DNA from: Rhizobium binae
GTDB lineage: Bacteria; Pseudomonadota; Alphaproteobacteria; Rhizobiales; Rhizobiaceae
Reading direction: 5' to 3'
DNA: 64,000 bases
NCBI RefSeq assembly: GCF_017357225.1
Contig: NZ_CP071611.1
Coordinates: 62,001-126,000 of the forward strand
In this document: piece after piece, positions 9,197-18,040 of the stretch
Position numbering within the stretch: the stretch's first letter is position 1
Layout: each line of letters begins with the position of its first letter
Made by a program: the position numbers and the translations under genes
Notes under the pieces: model-generated
What the model saw: only the letters and a program-made list of their open reading frames with translations
Told to the model about the DNA's origin: nothing
Databases searched by the model: none

Positions 9197-9759
9197 AAGT
9201 CTCTCCTTCTCAAATCGTGACGGGAATACCCGGCTGCCGGCACCGAATAACGGACGGGACCGCAAAACGATCCCAGATCGGCGCCGTTTTCACGTCGCGT
9301 GTCAAAGCGCGCGGGACCCGCAAGCGACAGGCTTAGGCTTCAGCCGCATTGGGACATTTCGAAGGCACCATGCTACCCGCATGCGCCATTTCACGATCTT
9401 GTCAGGAATGGTTGCAGAAATGGCACGATCCGATCCGTCCGCCAGCCCGCTTGATCCTCCGCATATGGGCCACACCAATCCGACGCCACCTCGGCAATCG
9501 CCTAAGGTTGCCACGTCGCATGTATAGCGGTAGTATTCGGAAGCTTTCTTCCTGCAAAGACGCGGGAGAAGCAACAGGCATTTTCCGGCATTGCCGCAGA
9601 ATTTCTGCATGTTCCTCCGGCATTCTGTTTGCAGTTTGACAGCAATGCCGCCTGAATTTCGAGACCAGATCCAGAAGATTATTTTTGCCGGGGCCGGACA
9701 ACAAAACGCCCGCCAATCTCTATTTGGGATGGCGACGTATAGTTCATCGGGAGGGAAAA
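9197..9759. other. 563-base stretch without a recognisable gene
   Basis: Only short open frames on both strands that match no family I recognise. The left end holds the DUF992 promoter and the right end the ribosome binding site of the lipoprotein gene at 9760. I see no clear RNA gene or terminator. Confidence 0.5.
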
Positions 9760-10005
9760 ATGCGTATCAGCACAACCATCATGCTGACGGGAATCCTGGG
9801 CGTATCCGCCTGCCAGTCCGGTACGACGTCACAGGCCGTCGCGGACAAGAATTCCGAGTTCGGCTGCATTGCCGGTACGGTCGGCGGCGCTATCGTCGGC
9901 GGTTTGATCGGCAGCACGATCGGCGCCGGCACCGGCCAGGTCCTCGCCATCGGCGGCGGCATTGCCGGCGGGGGTTTCGTGGGCAACCGGCTGGCTTGCC
10001 GTTAA
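9760..10005 (+). CDS. Small glycine-zipper lipoprotein
   Basis: An 81-residue predicted lipoprotein. The signal peptide ends in the lipobox LGVSAC (Cys18), and the rest is a glycine-zipper stretch (GTVGGAIVGGLIGSTIGAGT) of the type found in outer-membrane and entericidin/17-kDa-antigen-like lipoproteins. ATG 9760 follows a strong GGAGGG site. It is followed 16 bases later by an exported EF-hand gene on the same strand, so the two are probably co-transcribed. Function unknown. Confidence 0.75.
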   Translation: MRISTTIMLTGILGVSACQSGTTSQAVADKNSEFGCIAGTVGGAIVGGLIGSTIGAGTGQVLAIGGGIAGGGFVGNRLACR

Positions 10006-10021
10006 CTGGGAGAATAGCGCA

Positions 10022-10387
10022 ATGAAAATCGTGATCTTGGTGACGGCAATCATCGTGAGCCAATCTGTCGGCGCGTTCGCCCAGCAGTCGGGCTCCCAGC
10101 AATCTACCTCGATGTATCAGGGGCAGATGGATAAGCTTGACGTCAACGCCAGCAAGACGGTCGATCGTTCCGAATACGAAGCCTTCATGGGCACGGCCTT
10201 CGGAAATCTCGACAAGAACAAGGATGGCAGCCTGCAAACCGGCGAGACGGTGCAGATCCTCACTGCCGAGCAATTCACCCTGACGGATGCTAACAAGGAC
10301 GGCCGCATCAACAGGAGCGAATTCATGCAGCGGGTGATGGCGGATTTCGCGACGGCCGATCGCGATCGGGACGGCAATCTCCAGTAA
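10022..10387 (+). CDS. Exported EF-hand calcium-binding protein
   Basis: A 121-residue protein with a signal peptide (cleavage after AFA) and EF-hand loops DKNKDGSLQTGE (about residue 65) and DANKDGRINRSE (about 90), with a third partial loop DRDRDGNLQ at the very C-terminus. The third loop ends at the stop codon, so it lacks the terminal glutamate and its flanking helix. It is probably a periplasmic calcium-binding protein. A strong terminator follows directly. Confidence 0.82.
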   Translation: MKIVILVTAIIVSQSVGAFAQQSGSQQSTSMYQGQMDKLDVNASKTVDRSEYEAFMGTAFGNLDKNKDGSLQTGETVQILTAEQFTLTDANKDGRINRSEFMQRVMADFATADRDRDGNLQ

Positions 10388-10391
10388 AGAA

Positions 10392-10418
10392 AAACCCGGC
10401 GATGGTTTCGCCGGGTTT
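10392..10418. terminator. Rho-independent terminator between convergent genes
   Basis: An 11-bp stem AAACCCGGCGA / TCGCCGGGTTT with a 5-base loop, with T-rich sequence on the plus side and an A-rich flank that serves the minus strand. It lies between the EF-hand gene (plus) and the DUF1328 gene (minus), so it probably stops both. Confidence 0.85.
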
Positions 10419-10437
10419 TATACTCGATTCGTCGACA

Positions 10438-10602
10438 CTATACTCTGCGCATGAAGCGCATGACGAGCGATACGACGAACAAAACCAGGAAAATGAAGAA
10501 CAGAACCTGGGCAATAGAAGCTGAAGCCCCTGCGATGCCGCCAAATCCGAGGACACCGGCAATCAAGGCCACAACGAGAAACACCAGAGCGTAGTAAAGC
10601 AT
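10438..10602 (-). CDS. DUF1328 family small membrane protein (YtjA-like)
   Basis: A 54-residue protein with two hydrophobic helices. It begins [20 protein letters not shown], continues [12 protein letters not shown], and ends with a second helix and basic tail RFMRRV. This is the DUF1328/YtjA pattern, a small inner-membrane protein common in proteobacteria and often linked to stress or stationary phase. ATG 10602 follows AAGGAG. Function unknown. Confidence 0.85.
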   Translation of the reverse strand: MLYYALVFLVVALIAGVLGFGGIAGASASIAQVLFFIFLVLFVVSLVMRFMRRV

Positions 10603-10700
10603 CGCAATCTCCTTTTACGTTGCTGCGGAGATAACGGACACCGCCCCGTTTGGTTCCCTCACTCTGACGACCGGGAGATGGAACGCCGGATCGGCGCCGC

Positions 10701-11228
10701 TCAGCCGAAATGAAAGACGCCGCTGTACATCCGGTCGCCTTCCCTCGGTTCGGGAGGTTCGGCCGCATCGAGGTAAGTCTTGAGCGGTCCGGTCAGCACG
10801 AACCAAACACTTGCCCCCAGCATGAAACAGGCGCCTACCGGATCATCGATGCGGGCGATGAATGGAAGGCAGGCGGATGACAGCAGCATGAGGATCCGCA
10901 CCGACCATTCCGCCTCCCGTTTGGCGACGGCGCGCGCCCTCGATGACTTGTATTCCCGGGCGCCATAGGCGCTTCCGCCTGCCTTGACCGCCGAAAGCAG
11001 TTTTTTGGCTGACGGCAGGGCGAGCATGATCAGGGCGGCGATGCTGAGCACGAAAGGCTTGCCCGCCATTACCTGTCCGCTCGCGAGAAGAAGACAGGAT
11101 AGCACGACAAGATTCCATGTCGGCTCCAGCAGCTCCGGCGACTGCCGCGTACGGATGTGCCAGTGCCGAAGCAAGCCTGCCGCGCCATTCAATAACGGCT
11201 GATCGATATGACGATTGATCCAGTCCAT
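10701..11228 (-). CDS. Uncharacterised membrane protein
   Basis: A 175-residue protein I do not recognise. It has hydrophobic segments near residues 38-75 (LVVLSCLLLASGQVMAG, FVLSIAALIMLALP) and 115-150 (ILMLLSSACLPFIARI, FMLGASVWFVLTGPL), separated by a basic, charged loop (AREYKSSRARAVAKREAEW). About four membrane helices are likely. ATG 11228 (MDWINRHIDQPL) is preferred over an upstream start at 11273. It lies about 100 bases upstream of the DUF1328 gene on the same strand. Confidence 0.6.
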   Translation of the reverse strand: MDWINRHIDQPLLNGAAGLLRHWHIRTRQSPELLEPTWNLVVLSCLLLASGQVMAGKPFVLSIAALIMLALPSAKKLLSAVKAGGSAYGAREYKSSRARAVAKREAEWSVRILMLLSSACLPFIARIDDPVGACFMLGASVWFVLTGPLKTYLDAAEPPEPREGDRMYSGVFHFG

Positions 11229-11363
11229 GCTGATGTGCCCGCCCCGATTGTTTGAAGAAGGCTCGAACACCATGGAAATGGGTCATCATCGTGGCAGAGC
11301 GGCGGCAATGTCGGCCGGCGCTCTTCTTTGCCCCCATAAAAGGCTTTCGCAACGGCGATCACG

Positions 11364-11759
11364 CTATCGCAGCTCCTGTGCGACTTCCCAGACATGGCCC
11401 GACGGATCGCAGAAGGCTGCAGTTCGGCGCCCCCAGGGACGATCGATCGGACCATTGAGCAACGCCACCCCAAGTCCGAGCAGCTTCGCGCAGACCTTAT
11501 CGACGTCATCGACCTTGATCGTCAGCAGGATGCGCGCACCGGAACCGGATGCGGCCACGGCCGATGGTTCGACCAGCTGCGGCGCCTGTGTCGCCTCGAG
11601 CAGATTGATCATTGCTCCCGAGAAATTCAGAACCGAGCAAACCGGGTCCTGATAGACGACGTCGGCGGCAAAAACCTTTCGATAGAAACTCCTGGCATCA
11701 TCGATCTTATCGACGAACAGCGTGATCACCTCGATCTCGGCTGGCAGCATGGCAATCAT
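11364..11759 (-). CDS. VOC-family (glyoxalase-like) protein
   Basis: A 131-residue single-module vicinal-oxygen-chelate protein. It begins with the beta-strand pattern EVITLFVDKIDDARSFYRKV and ends with FCDPSGHVWEVAQEL, the typical metal-ligand glutamate segment. The family includes glyoxalases, dioxygenases and antibiotic-binding proteins, and the substrate cannot be told. It lies about 95 bases downstream of the ABC-F gene on the same strand. Confidence 0.8.
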   Translation of the reverse strand: MIAMLPAEIEVITLFVDKIDDARSFYRKVFAADVVYQDPVCSVLNFSGAMINLLEATQAPQLVEPSAVAASGSGARILLTIKVDDVDKVCAKLLGLGVALLNGPIDRPWGRRTAAFCDPSGHVWEVAQELR

Positions 11760-11854
11760 CCTTCGGTGCTCCGGCCGTACGGCAATATGCCGAGCGGCGC
11801 TCTGCTGGTCGTTTCGATTTCGATGGTTTCGACCTGCCGCCGGAGAAATAACCG

Positions 11855-13477
11855 TCAGCTGCGCAAGCCAGGCGCCTCATGGCCCGTGCGCGCCACATAT
11901 TCGGTATAGCCGCCGCCATATTGATGGACGCCCTCCGGGGTCAGCTCCAGGACGCGGTTGGAAAGCGCAGCCAGGAAATGCCGGTCGTGGGATACGAAGA
12001 GCATGGTGCCCTCATATTGCGAGAGCGCCTTGATCAGCATTTCCTTGGTGTCAAGGTCGAGATGGTTGGTCGGCTCGTCGAGCACGAGCAGGTTCGGCGG
12101 GTCGAACAGCATCATCGCCATGACCAATCGGGCCTTCTCGCCGCCCGACAGCACCCGGCACCTTTTTTCAACATCGTCGCCGGAAAATCCGAAACATCCG
12201 GCGAGCGCGCGCAGCGGCCCCTGCCCTGCCTGGGGAAAACGATCTTCCAGCGATTGGAAGACCGTGCGCTCGCCATCAAGAATATCCATCGCGTGCTGGG
12301 CGAAATAGCCCATCTTGACGCTCGCCCCGAGAGCGACACTACCTTCGTCAGGCGTGGTGGTGCCGGTCACCAGCTTCAGCAGTGTCGACTTCCCGGCGCC
12401 GTTGATACCCATAATGCACCAGCGCTCCTTGCGCCGCACCATGAAGTCCAGCCCCTCATAGATCCTGCGGCTTCCATATTTCTTATGGACATTCTTCAGG
12501 TTGACCACATCCTCGCCGGAGCGTGGCGCCGGCTGGAATTCGAAAGCGACCGACTGGCGGCGCTTGGGCGGCTCCACCCGGTCAATCTTCTCCAGCTTCT
12601 TCACGCGGCTCTGCACCTGCGAGGCATGCGAGGCGCGCGCCTTGAACCGCTCGATGAACTTGATTTCCTTGGCGAGCATTGCCTGCTGGCGCTCGAATTG
12701 GGCCTGCTGCTGCTTTTCATTCTGCGCCCGCTGCTGCTCGTAGAATTCGTAATCGCCGGAATAGGCCGTCAGCGTGCCGGCATCGATTTCGATGATCTTG
12801 TTGACGATGCGGTTCATGAACTCGCGGTCGTGCGAGGTCATCAGCAACGCCCCTTCATAACCCTTCAGGAATTCCTCGAGCCAGATCAGGCTTTCGAGAT
12901 CCAGATGGTTGCTCGGTTCGTCGAGCAGCATGACATCGGGGCGCATGAGCAGGATGCGGGCAAGCGCCACGCGCATCTTCCAGCCGCCCGACAACGCGCC
13001 GACATCGCCGTCCATCATTTCCTGGCTGAAGCTCAAGCCCGCCAGCACTTCGCGGGCCCGGCCCTCGAGCGCATAGCCGTCCAGTTCCTCGTATCGCGCC
13101 TGCACCTCGCCATAACGCTCGATGATCTCCTCCATGTCGCCGGCCCTTTCCGGATCTGCCATGGCGGCCTCGAGCTCCCGCAATTCGGCGGCAACGACGC
13201 TGACTGGCCCCGCCCCGTTCATCACCTCGGCGACGGCGCTGTGGCCGGCCATTTCGCCGACATCCTGGTTGAAGTAGCCGATCGTGACGCCCTTCTCGCA
13301 GGAGACCTGACCCTCGTCGGGCTGCTCTTCGCCGTTGATCATCCGGAAGATCGTCGTCTTGCCGGCGCCGTTCGGGCCGACGAGGCCGATCTTCTCGCCT
13401 CTGTTGAGGGCAGCCGAGGCCTCGATGAATAGGATGCGGTGGCTAAGCTGCTTGCTGATATTCTCGATACGAATCAT
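11855..13477 (-). CDS. ABC-F family ATPase
   Basis: A 540-residue soluble protein with two ABC ATPase domains and no membrane helices, as in the ABC-F translation factors. Walker A motifs are GPNGAGKTT (about 34) and GINGAGKST (about 350). Signatures are LSGG(W)K in the first domain and LSGGEKARL in the second. The linker between the domains is the charged, glutamine-rich helical hairpin expected to reach into the ribosomal E site (RAQNEKQQQAQFERQQAMLA). Housekeeping or resistance role cannot be told from sequence. Confidence 0.88.
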   Translation of the reverse strand: MIRIENISKQLSHRILFIEASAALNRGEKIGLVGPNGAGKTTIFRMINGEEQPDEGQVSCEKGVTIGYFNQDVGEMAGHSAVAEVMNGAGPVSVVAAELRELEAAMADPERAGDMEEIIERYGEVQARYEELDGYALEGRAREVLAGLSFSQEMMDGDVGALSGGWKMRVALARILLMRPDVMLLDEPSNHLDLESLIWLEEFLKGYEGALLMTSHDREFMNRIVNKIIEIDAGTLTAYSGDYEFYEQQRAQNEKQQQAQFERQQAMLAKEIKFIERFKARASHASQVQSRVKKLEKIDRVEPPKRRQSVAFEFQPAPRSGEDVVNLKNVHKKYGSRRIYEGLDFMVRRKERWCIMGINGAGKSTLLKLVTGTTTPDEGSVALGASVKMGYFAQHAMDILDGERTVFQSLEDRFPQAGQGPLRALAGCFGFSGDDVEKRCRVLSGGEKARLVMAMMLFDPPNLLVLDEPTNHLDLDTKEMLIKALSQYEGTMLFVSHDRHFLAALSNRVLELTPEGVHQYGGGYTEYVARTGHEAPGLRS

Positions 13478-13745
13478 GGTGCGCGCGGGGCCTGCAAAGG
13501 AATTTTGGCGCCCTTATGCCACGCGGGGCAACGGCAGGATAGCCCGTTCCCGGTGCGAAAAACCATGATCGGCTTTCCCACGCGATCGTCTTCGGTTTCC
13601 TTGATTTTGATCCGGGTTGAATAATATCGTCGCTTACGCCAGCGCATCGCGCTCGATTTTCGGAAAGCACGATGTGCCGATTGAAAATGTTACAGCGTCC
13701 TTTGCGCGTAGAAGACACGCGGCACTGTAAAGGGAATCCATACCA

Positions 13746-14075
13746 ATGAGCGTTCGCCTGCCGCAATCCTTCAGACAGTCCCCGCAGGATAAGAACGGCT
13801 TCAATGTCCTCGAATACGAGCTGATGTCGGAACGCGCCGACTCACTCGGCCGCCATGGGCTGAAGGTCGAAGCCGCCCTCGCCGCACTGAAAGCCTGGTC
13901 TGCCGACCGCCAGAGCGCCGAGGAACGGGAGAAGCTTTTGAATGATGCCTCCGACGCCGTCTGGGCATTCTTCATCCAGCGGGAGATCTGTGGCCTGCGC
14001 AACAACCGCGACGCCATCCAGCGCTACGGTATACCGAACGAGGTGATCGCAAGGCTGGGGGCGGTGCGAAAATAG
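13746..14075 (+). CDS. Small uncharacterised alpha-helical protein
   Basis: A 109-residue soluble protein without signal peptide or membrane helix. It is rich in helix-forming residues, with a central segment HGLKVEAALAALKAWSADRQ and a C-terminal WAFFIQREICGLRNNRDAIQ followed by RYGIPNEVIARLG. It resembles a DUF found in rhizobia (DUF6665-like), but I cannot confirm this. ATG 13746 begins the frame. No operon partner. Confidence 0.65.
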   Translation: MSVRLPQSFRQSPQDKNGFNVLEYELMSERADSLGRHGLKVEAALAALKAWSADRQSAEEREKLLNDASDAVWAFFIQREICGLRNNRDAIQRYGIPNEVIARLGAVRK

Positions 14076-14160
14076 CTTCTGGCCTGCGTCCTTTCCACCT
14101 ATTCATGAAAATCGCGGTACGGGCAGCTATGCTCGCGCCGAACCAACGCGAAAGGGAATA

Positions 14161-15033
14161 GTGATGCCAGTCTCCATGCGGATCGGAAATCAGGATCTCA
14201 CCGTCGATGTCTCTTCCCTCGGCGCCGAAATGCAGGCGCTCCGCACCAGCGACGGAGGCTCCTGGCTGTGGACGGGCGATGCGGCCTTCTGGACCGGGCG
14301 CTCGCCGATCCTGTTTCCGATCGTCGGCAAGGCACCGGACGACAAGATCGCGATCGACGGTACGGCCTACCCGATGGCCCAGCATGGATTTGCCCGCCGG
14401 AGTGAATTCACGCTCGCAGCCTCCACGGCGACGATGTGCCGATTCGAGCTTGCCGCCTCCGACGCCACCCTGGCGGTCTATCCCTTCAATTTCCTGATGG
14501 CCGTCGAGCATGCGGTGGAAGGCCGGGCGCTGACCGTCAGCGCCGAGGTAAGCAACCGCGATCAGAAGACGATGCCCTTCGGGCTCGGATTCCACTCGGC
14601 CTTCACCTGGCCGCTGCCTGGCGCTGCTGGCCGCGCTCACACCATCACGCTCGACAATCAGGGCGAGCCAGAGCTCGTACGGCTGGCGGGTGGTCTTATC
14701 AATCCTGCGCCGCTGCCCTCGCCGTTTCAGGCCGGCCGGCTGGTGCTGGATCACGCCATGTTTGCGCAGGACGCGATGATCTTCCCCCAGGGCGCCGGCG
14801 ACGGGCTGCGTTACAGCGCCGACGGTGGTCCGACGTTGCATTTCCATTTCGAAAACCTGCCCAATCTTGCGCTCTGGACCAAGCCGGGGGCTCCGTTCCT
14901 CTGCATCGAGCCCTGGCATGGGACGGCTGCTGAAGCCGGGGCTTCGGGAAAGCTGTCGGAACGGCCCTCGACCACCCTGCTCGCGCCGGGTGCCATGGCG
15001 CGCTTCGCGTTCACGGTCGAGATTGGGCAATAG
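14161..15033 (+). CDS. Aldose 1-epimerase family protein
   Basis: A 290-residue galactose-mutarotase-fold protein. Family landmarks include the early GAEMQAL, the catalytic-histidine segment PMAQHGFARRSEF, the second histidine in LGFHSAFTWPLPG, and the glutamate near the C-terminus (LCIEPWHG). It probably interconverts anomers of a free sugar, as in the bacterial LacX-like subgroup. It begins at GTG 14161 or ATG 14164. A hairpin at 15044-15080 follows. Confidence 0.85.
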   Translation: MMPVSMRIGNQDLTVDVSSLGAEMQALRTSDGGSWLWTGDAAFWTGRSPILFPIVGKAPDDKIAIDGTAYPMAQHGFARRSEFTLAASTATMCRFELAASDATLAVYPFNFLMAVEHAVEGRALTVSAEVSNRDQKTMPFGLGFHSAFTWPLPGAAGRAHTITLDNQGEPELVRLAGGLINPAPLPSPFQAGRLVLDHAMFAQDAMIFPQGAGDGLRYSADGGPTLHFHFENLPNLALWTKPGAPFLCIEPWHGTAAEAGASGKLSERPSTTLLAPGAMARFAFTVEIGQ

Positions 15034-15043
15034 CTTTCACAGG

Positions 15044-15080
15044 GAAGCCCTCCTCTGCATGACGTGCAAAGCAGGGCTTC
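15044..15080. terminator. Hairpin between convergent genes (possible terminator)
   Basis: GAAGCCCT (15044-15051) pairs with AGGGCTTC (15073-15080) between the convergent epimerase and emrB genes. The stem is GC-rich, but there is no clear T-run, so its role as a terminator is uncertain. Confidence 0.5.
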
Positions 15081-15113
15081 TCTGGAAGGTTTTCCTATGA
15101 CGAACGCCGGCGT

Positions 15114-16709
15114 TCAGTGGGCGCCGGCGCCGCCGCCAATCTGCGGCTTCTTGGTGAAAAGCAGGCAAATCGCCGCCAGTGCCAGAACCACGCCGATGAC
15201 AGCAAAGGTGTCGCTGAAGCCCAGGATCAATGCCTGACGCTTGACGATCTGACCGATCGCGACGATTGCCTTGTGCGATGCGACAGCCGGGTCGGTCACC
15301 CCGTGCTGGATGAAGTAGCCGGTAAGCTTGCTCAGGCGATCGCGAACTTCATCACGGGTCAGCGTGACCGACTGGCCGATGATATTGGAATGAAACTGCT
15401 CGCGCTTCGTCAAGATGGTGCCGAGCGAGGCCGTACCAATCGCGCCGCCGAGATTGCGCAGCATATTGGTCAGGCCCGAGGCGGCAGCAGCGTCGACAGG
15501 CGCGATGCCGGCCGTAGTGATCGCTGTGATCGGCGTCAGCACCAGGGCTTGACCGATGGCACGCACGATATTCGGGAACCAGAACTGGTCACCGGCATTG
15601 TCGGCCGAGAGCATGATGTTCATGAAGCAGCTGATCGCGAAGATCGAGATGCCGAGGAAGCCGACATAGCGGGCATCGAAACGCTTCATCAGGACCGGCA
15701 CCAGCGGGATAAGCAGGAGCTGCGGTAGGCCGGTCCAGGCGAGCACGTTGCCGATCTGCTCGGCATTGTAGCGCTGCACCTGGCCGAGATATTGCGGCAG
15801 GATGTAGACGGTGCCGAAGAGGGCGACGCCGACCAGCACATTGACCAGCACGCCGATGCCGAAATTACGCTGGGTGAGCAGCCGCAGCTTGACCAGCGGC
15901 TTCTTGACCGTCAGCTCGATCCAGATGAATGCGGCAAGGAACACGAAGGCGACGATGCTGAGCTTGACGATGACAGGCGAGGAGAACCAGTCGTCCTTGT
16001 TGCCTTCCTCAAGCACGGTCTGCAGCGCCGAAAGACCGATCGCCATGGTGATGATGCCGGCCCAGTCGCCTTCCTTCAGAAGGTGAAGCTGCATCGGCTG
16101 CTTTTCCAGCGTCAGGGCAAGCGCGGCGGCCATGATGAAGCTTGGGATCGTGTTGATGAAGAAGATCGTCTGCCAGCCGTAATTTTCCGTCAGGTAGCCG
16201 CCGATCGTCGGGCCGATGGCCGGGGCGAAGGTGACCGATAGCGCAAAGATGGCAAGGCCAAGCGGCTGCTGGTTCTTCGGCAGCTTGGTCAGCACCATGG
16301 TGAAGGCCATGGGGATCAGGCCGCCGCCGGCAAAGCCCTGCAAACCGCGCAACAGGATCATCGTGCCGAGATCATGGGCGAAGGCACAGGCCATCGAGAA
16401 AAGCGGGAAGAGGATGGAATTGAAGAGGATATAGCGGCGGAACGAGAAAACATTGCTGAAATAGGCCGTCAGCGGAATGACGACGATCTCGCCGATCAGG
16501 TAGGAGGTGGATATCCAGGCGCCGTTGTCGACGCCCGTTCCGATGCCGCCCTCAATATCGAGGAGGGAGGCATTGGTGATCTGGATGTTGAGGATCGCCA
16601 TGAAGGCGCCGATCATGCCGGCGAGAACGGCGATCCATTCCCTTGTGCTGGCCTTGGTGCCGGCATCCGGCCGCGATATGGGGGCGGCTGTTGCTGCGAT
16701 CGTGGACAT
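15114..16709 (-). CDS. emrB: DHA2-family multidrug efflux MFS transporter EmrB-like
   Basis: A 531-residue inner-membrane drug:H+ antiporter with about 14 helices. DHA2 landmarks include the N-terminal REWIAVLAGMIGAFMAILNI, motif C-type GYLTENYGWQTIFFINTIP, and the RGLQGFAGGGLIPMAFT segment. It works with the periplasmic adaptor EmrA, encoded 22 bases upstream, and presumably with an outer-membrane factor encoded elsewhere. ATG 16709 gives the normal N-terminus. A divergent TetR gene probably regulates the pair. Confidence 0.9.
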   Translation of the reverse strand: MSTIAATAAPISRPDAGTKASTREWIAVLAGMIGAFMAILNIQITNASLLDIEGGIGTGVDNGAWISTSYLIGEIVVIPLTAYFSNVFSFRRYILFNSILFPLFSMACAFAHDLGTMILLRGLQGFAGGGLIPMAFTMVLTKLPKNQQPLGLAIFALSVTFAPAIGPTIGGYLTENYGWQTIFFINTIPSFIMAAALALTLEKQPMQLHLLKEGDWAGIITMAIGLSALQTVLEEGNKDDWFSSPVIVKLSIVAFVFLAAFIWIELTVKKPLVKLRLLTQRNFGIGVLVNVLVGVALFGTVYILPQYLGQVQRYNAEQIGNVLAWTGLPQLLLIPLVPVLMKRFDARYVGFLGISIFAISCFMNIMLSADNAGDQFWFPNIVRAIGQALVLTPITAITTAGIAPVDAAAASGLTNMLRNLGGAIGTASLGTILTKREQFHSNIIGQSVTLTRDEVRDRLSKLTGYFIQHGVTDPAVASHKAIVAIGQIVKRQALILGFSDTFAVIGVVLALAAICLLFTKKPQIGGGAGAH

Positions 16710-16731
16710 GACACTATCTCCTCGTCCCGGC

Positions 16732-17913
16732 CTAGCTGCGATCGTTCTTGGTATCGATACTCGGCTGGACGGACATGCCGGGGCGCAGATCGCCGTTTTC
16801 GGCCGCGTCGCCGTCAAGGACGATCTTCACAGGAATGCGCTGGACCACCTTGGTGAAATTGCCGGTGGCGTTGTCGGGCGGCAGAAGAGCGAATTCCTGG
16901 CCGCTGGCCGGGGCAAGGCTGTCGACATGGCCGTGATAGGTGCGGCCCGGGAACATATCGACTTCGATATCGACAGGCTGGCCGGCATGGACGTCGGTCA
17001 GCTGCGTTTCCTTGTAGTTGGCGACGATATAGGCGGATGTCGTCGGCACGACAGCCATCAGCTGAGTGCCGGCCTGGACATATTGGCCGACACGCAGTGT
17101 GCGGTTGCCGACGGTGCCGTCGACGGGCGCGACGATCGTCGCATAGGAAAGATTGAGCTCGGCCTGACGGGCAACGGCCTGATCATGGGCAAGTGTCGCC
17201 CTCGCCTGAGCGAGCTCAGCATTCAGGAGCGCGACTTGCTTGACGGCGGCGTCGAGGGCGGCCGTGTCGCGCACGATCGTCGCCTGGGCGGCGGCAATGG
17301 CGGAAGCAGCCTGCTGTGCCGTCTGCACTGGTGCATAACCGCTGGTGGCAAGGTTTGTGTACCGCTTGTTGTTCTGCTCGGCGAAGGTCTCGTTGGCCTT
17401 GTCGACATCGAGCGTTGCCCGGGCAGAAGCGATGGCCGATTGCTGGATATCGAGCGAAGCCTGCTTGGCGTTGATGGTGGCTTCGGCGGCCGCGACATCG
17501 GCCTTAGCCTGATCGAGCGCGGCGCGGAAATCGCGGTCGTCGATGCGGGCCAGCGGCTGACCGGCCTTGACCGTCTGGTTGTCCATGACAAGGACCTCGG
17601 AAAGATAACCCGAAACCTTCGGCGCGACCGTCGTGCTGTCGGCCTTGACGTATGCGTCGTCGGTCGAGATTTCGAAGCGGCCGACCGTCCAGTAATCATG
17701 GCCGTAGTAGGCGCCGGCGGCGATCAGCACAATGGCCGTTGCGCCGAGCAGCAATCCGCGAGCGCGGCGCTTGCGGGCCGGAGGTTCCGAAAAGACGGCA
17801 GGCTCGACGGGACGCGGCGCGCTGCCGGCATCAAAGGTTGCGGGCGCCACTTCCGCGGTGGTTTCCGTCGCAGGTGCGTTGTTGTTCAGAGCCTGCAGCG
17901 TTTTGATCGACAT
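16732..17913 (-). CDS. emrA: HlyD/EmrA-family efflux periplasmic adaptor
   Basis: A 393-residue membrane-fusion protein with one N-terminal anchor helix (GLLLGATAIVLIAAGAYYGH, about 60-80). A split lipoyl domain (SGYLSEVLVMDNQTVKAGQP and VAPVDGTVGNRTLRVGQYV) flanks a long coiled-coil hairpin rich in Ala, Gln and Lys. It links EmrB to the outer membrane. ATG 17913 (MSIKTLQALNNN) has a good GGAGAGAG site and leaves about 125 bases for a divergent promoter region. Confidence 0.9.
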   Translation of the reverse strand: MSIKTLQALNNNAPATETTAEVAPATFDAGSAPRPVEPAVFSEPPARKRRARGLLLGATAIVLIAAGAYYGHDYWTVGRFEISTDDAYVKADSTTVAPKVSGYLSEVLVMDNQTVKAGQPLARIDDRDFRAALDQAKADVAAAEATINAKQASLDIQQSAIASARATLDVDKANETFAEQNNKRYTNLATSGYAPVQTAQQAASAIAAAQATIVRDTAALDAAVKQVALLNAELAQARATLAHDQAVARQAELNLSYATIVAPVDGTVGNRTLRVGQYVQAGTQLMAVVPTTSAYIVANYKETQLTDVHAGQPVDIEVDMFPGRTYHGHVDSLAPASGQEFALLPPDNATGNFTKVVQRIPVKIVLDGDAAENGDLRPGMSVQPSIDTKNDRS

Positions 17914-17972
17914 TGTCTCTCTCCTTGTGGTGAGGTCGCTGTCGCTACCGGCCGCGGCCCTTGAAAGGCAAA

Positions 17973-18035
17973 TTGGAAACTTGCTGTTTTCCAAAATATG
18001 TATTAGATAATGGATGTCAACAGAAATTTGGAAAA
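17973..18035. promoter_or_regulatory. Candidate TetR operators in the emrA-tetR gap
   Basis: TTGGAAAC (17973-17980) and TTTTCCAA (17987-17994) form an inverted repeat between the divergent emrA and tetR genes. A further half-site TTTGGAAAA lies at 18027-18035, just before the likely tetR start. This is a plausible binding site for the adjacent TetR protein controlling both directions. Confidence 0.6.
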
Positions 18036-18040
18036 TACGC

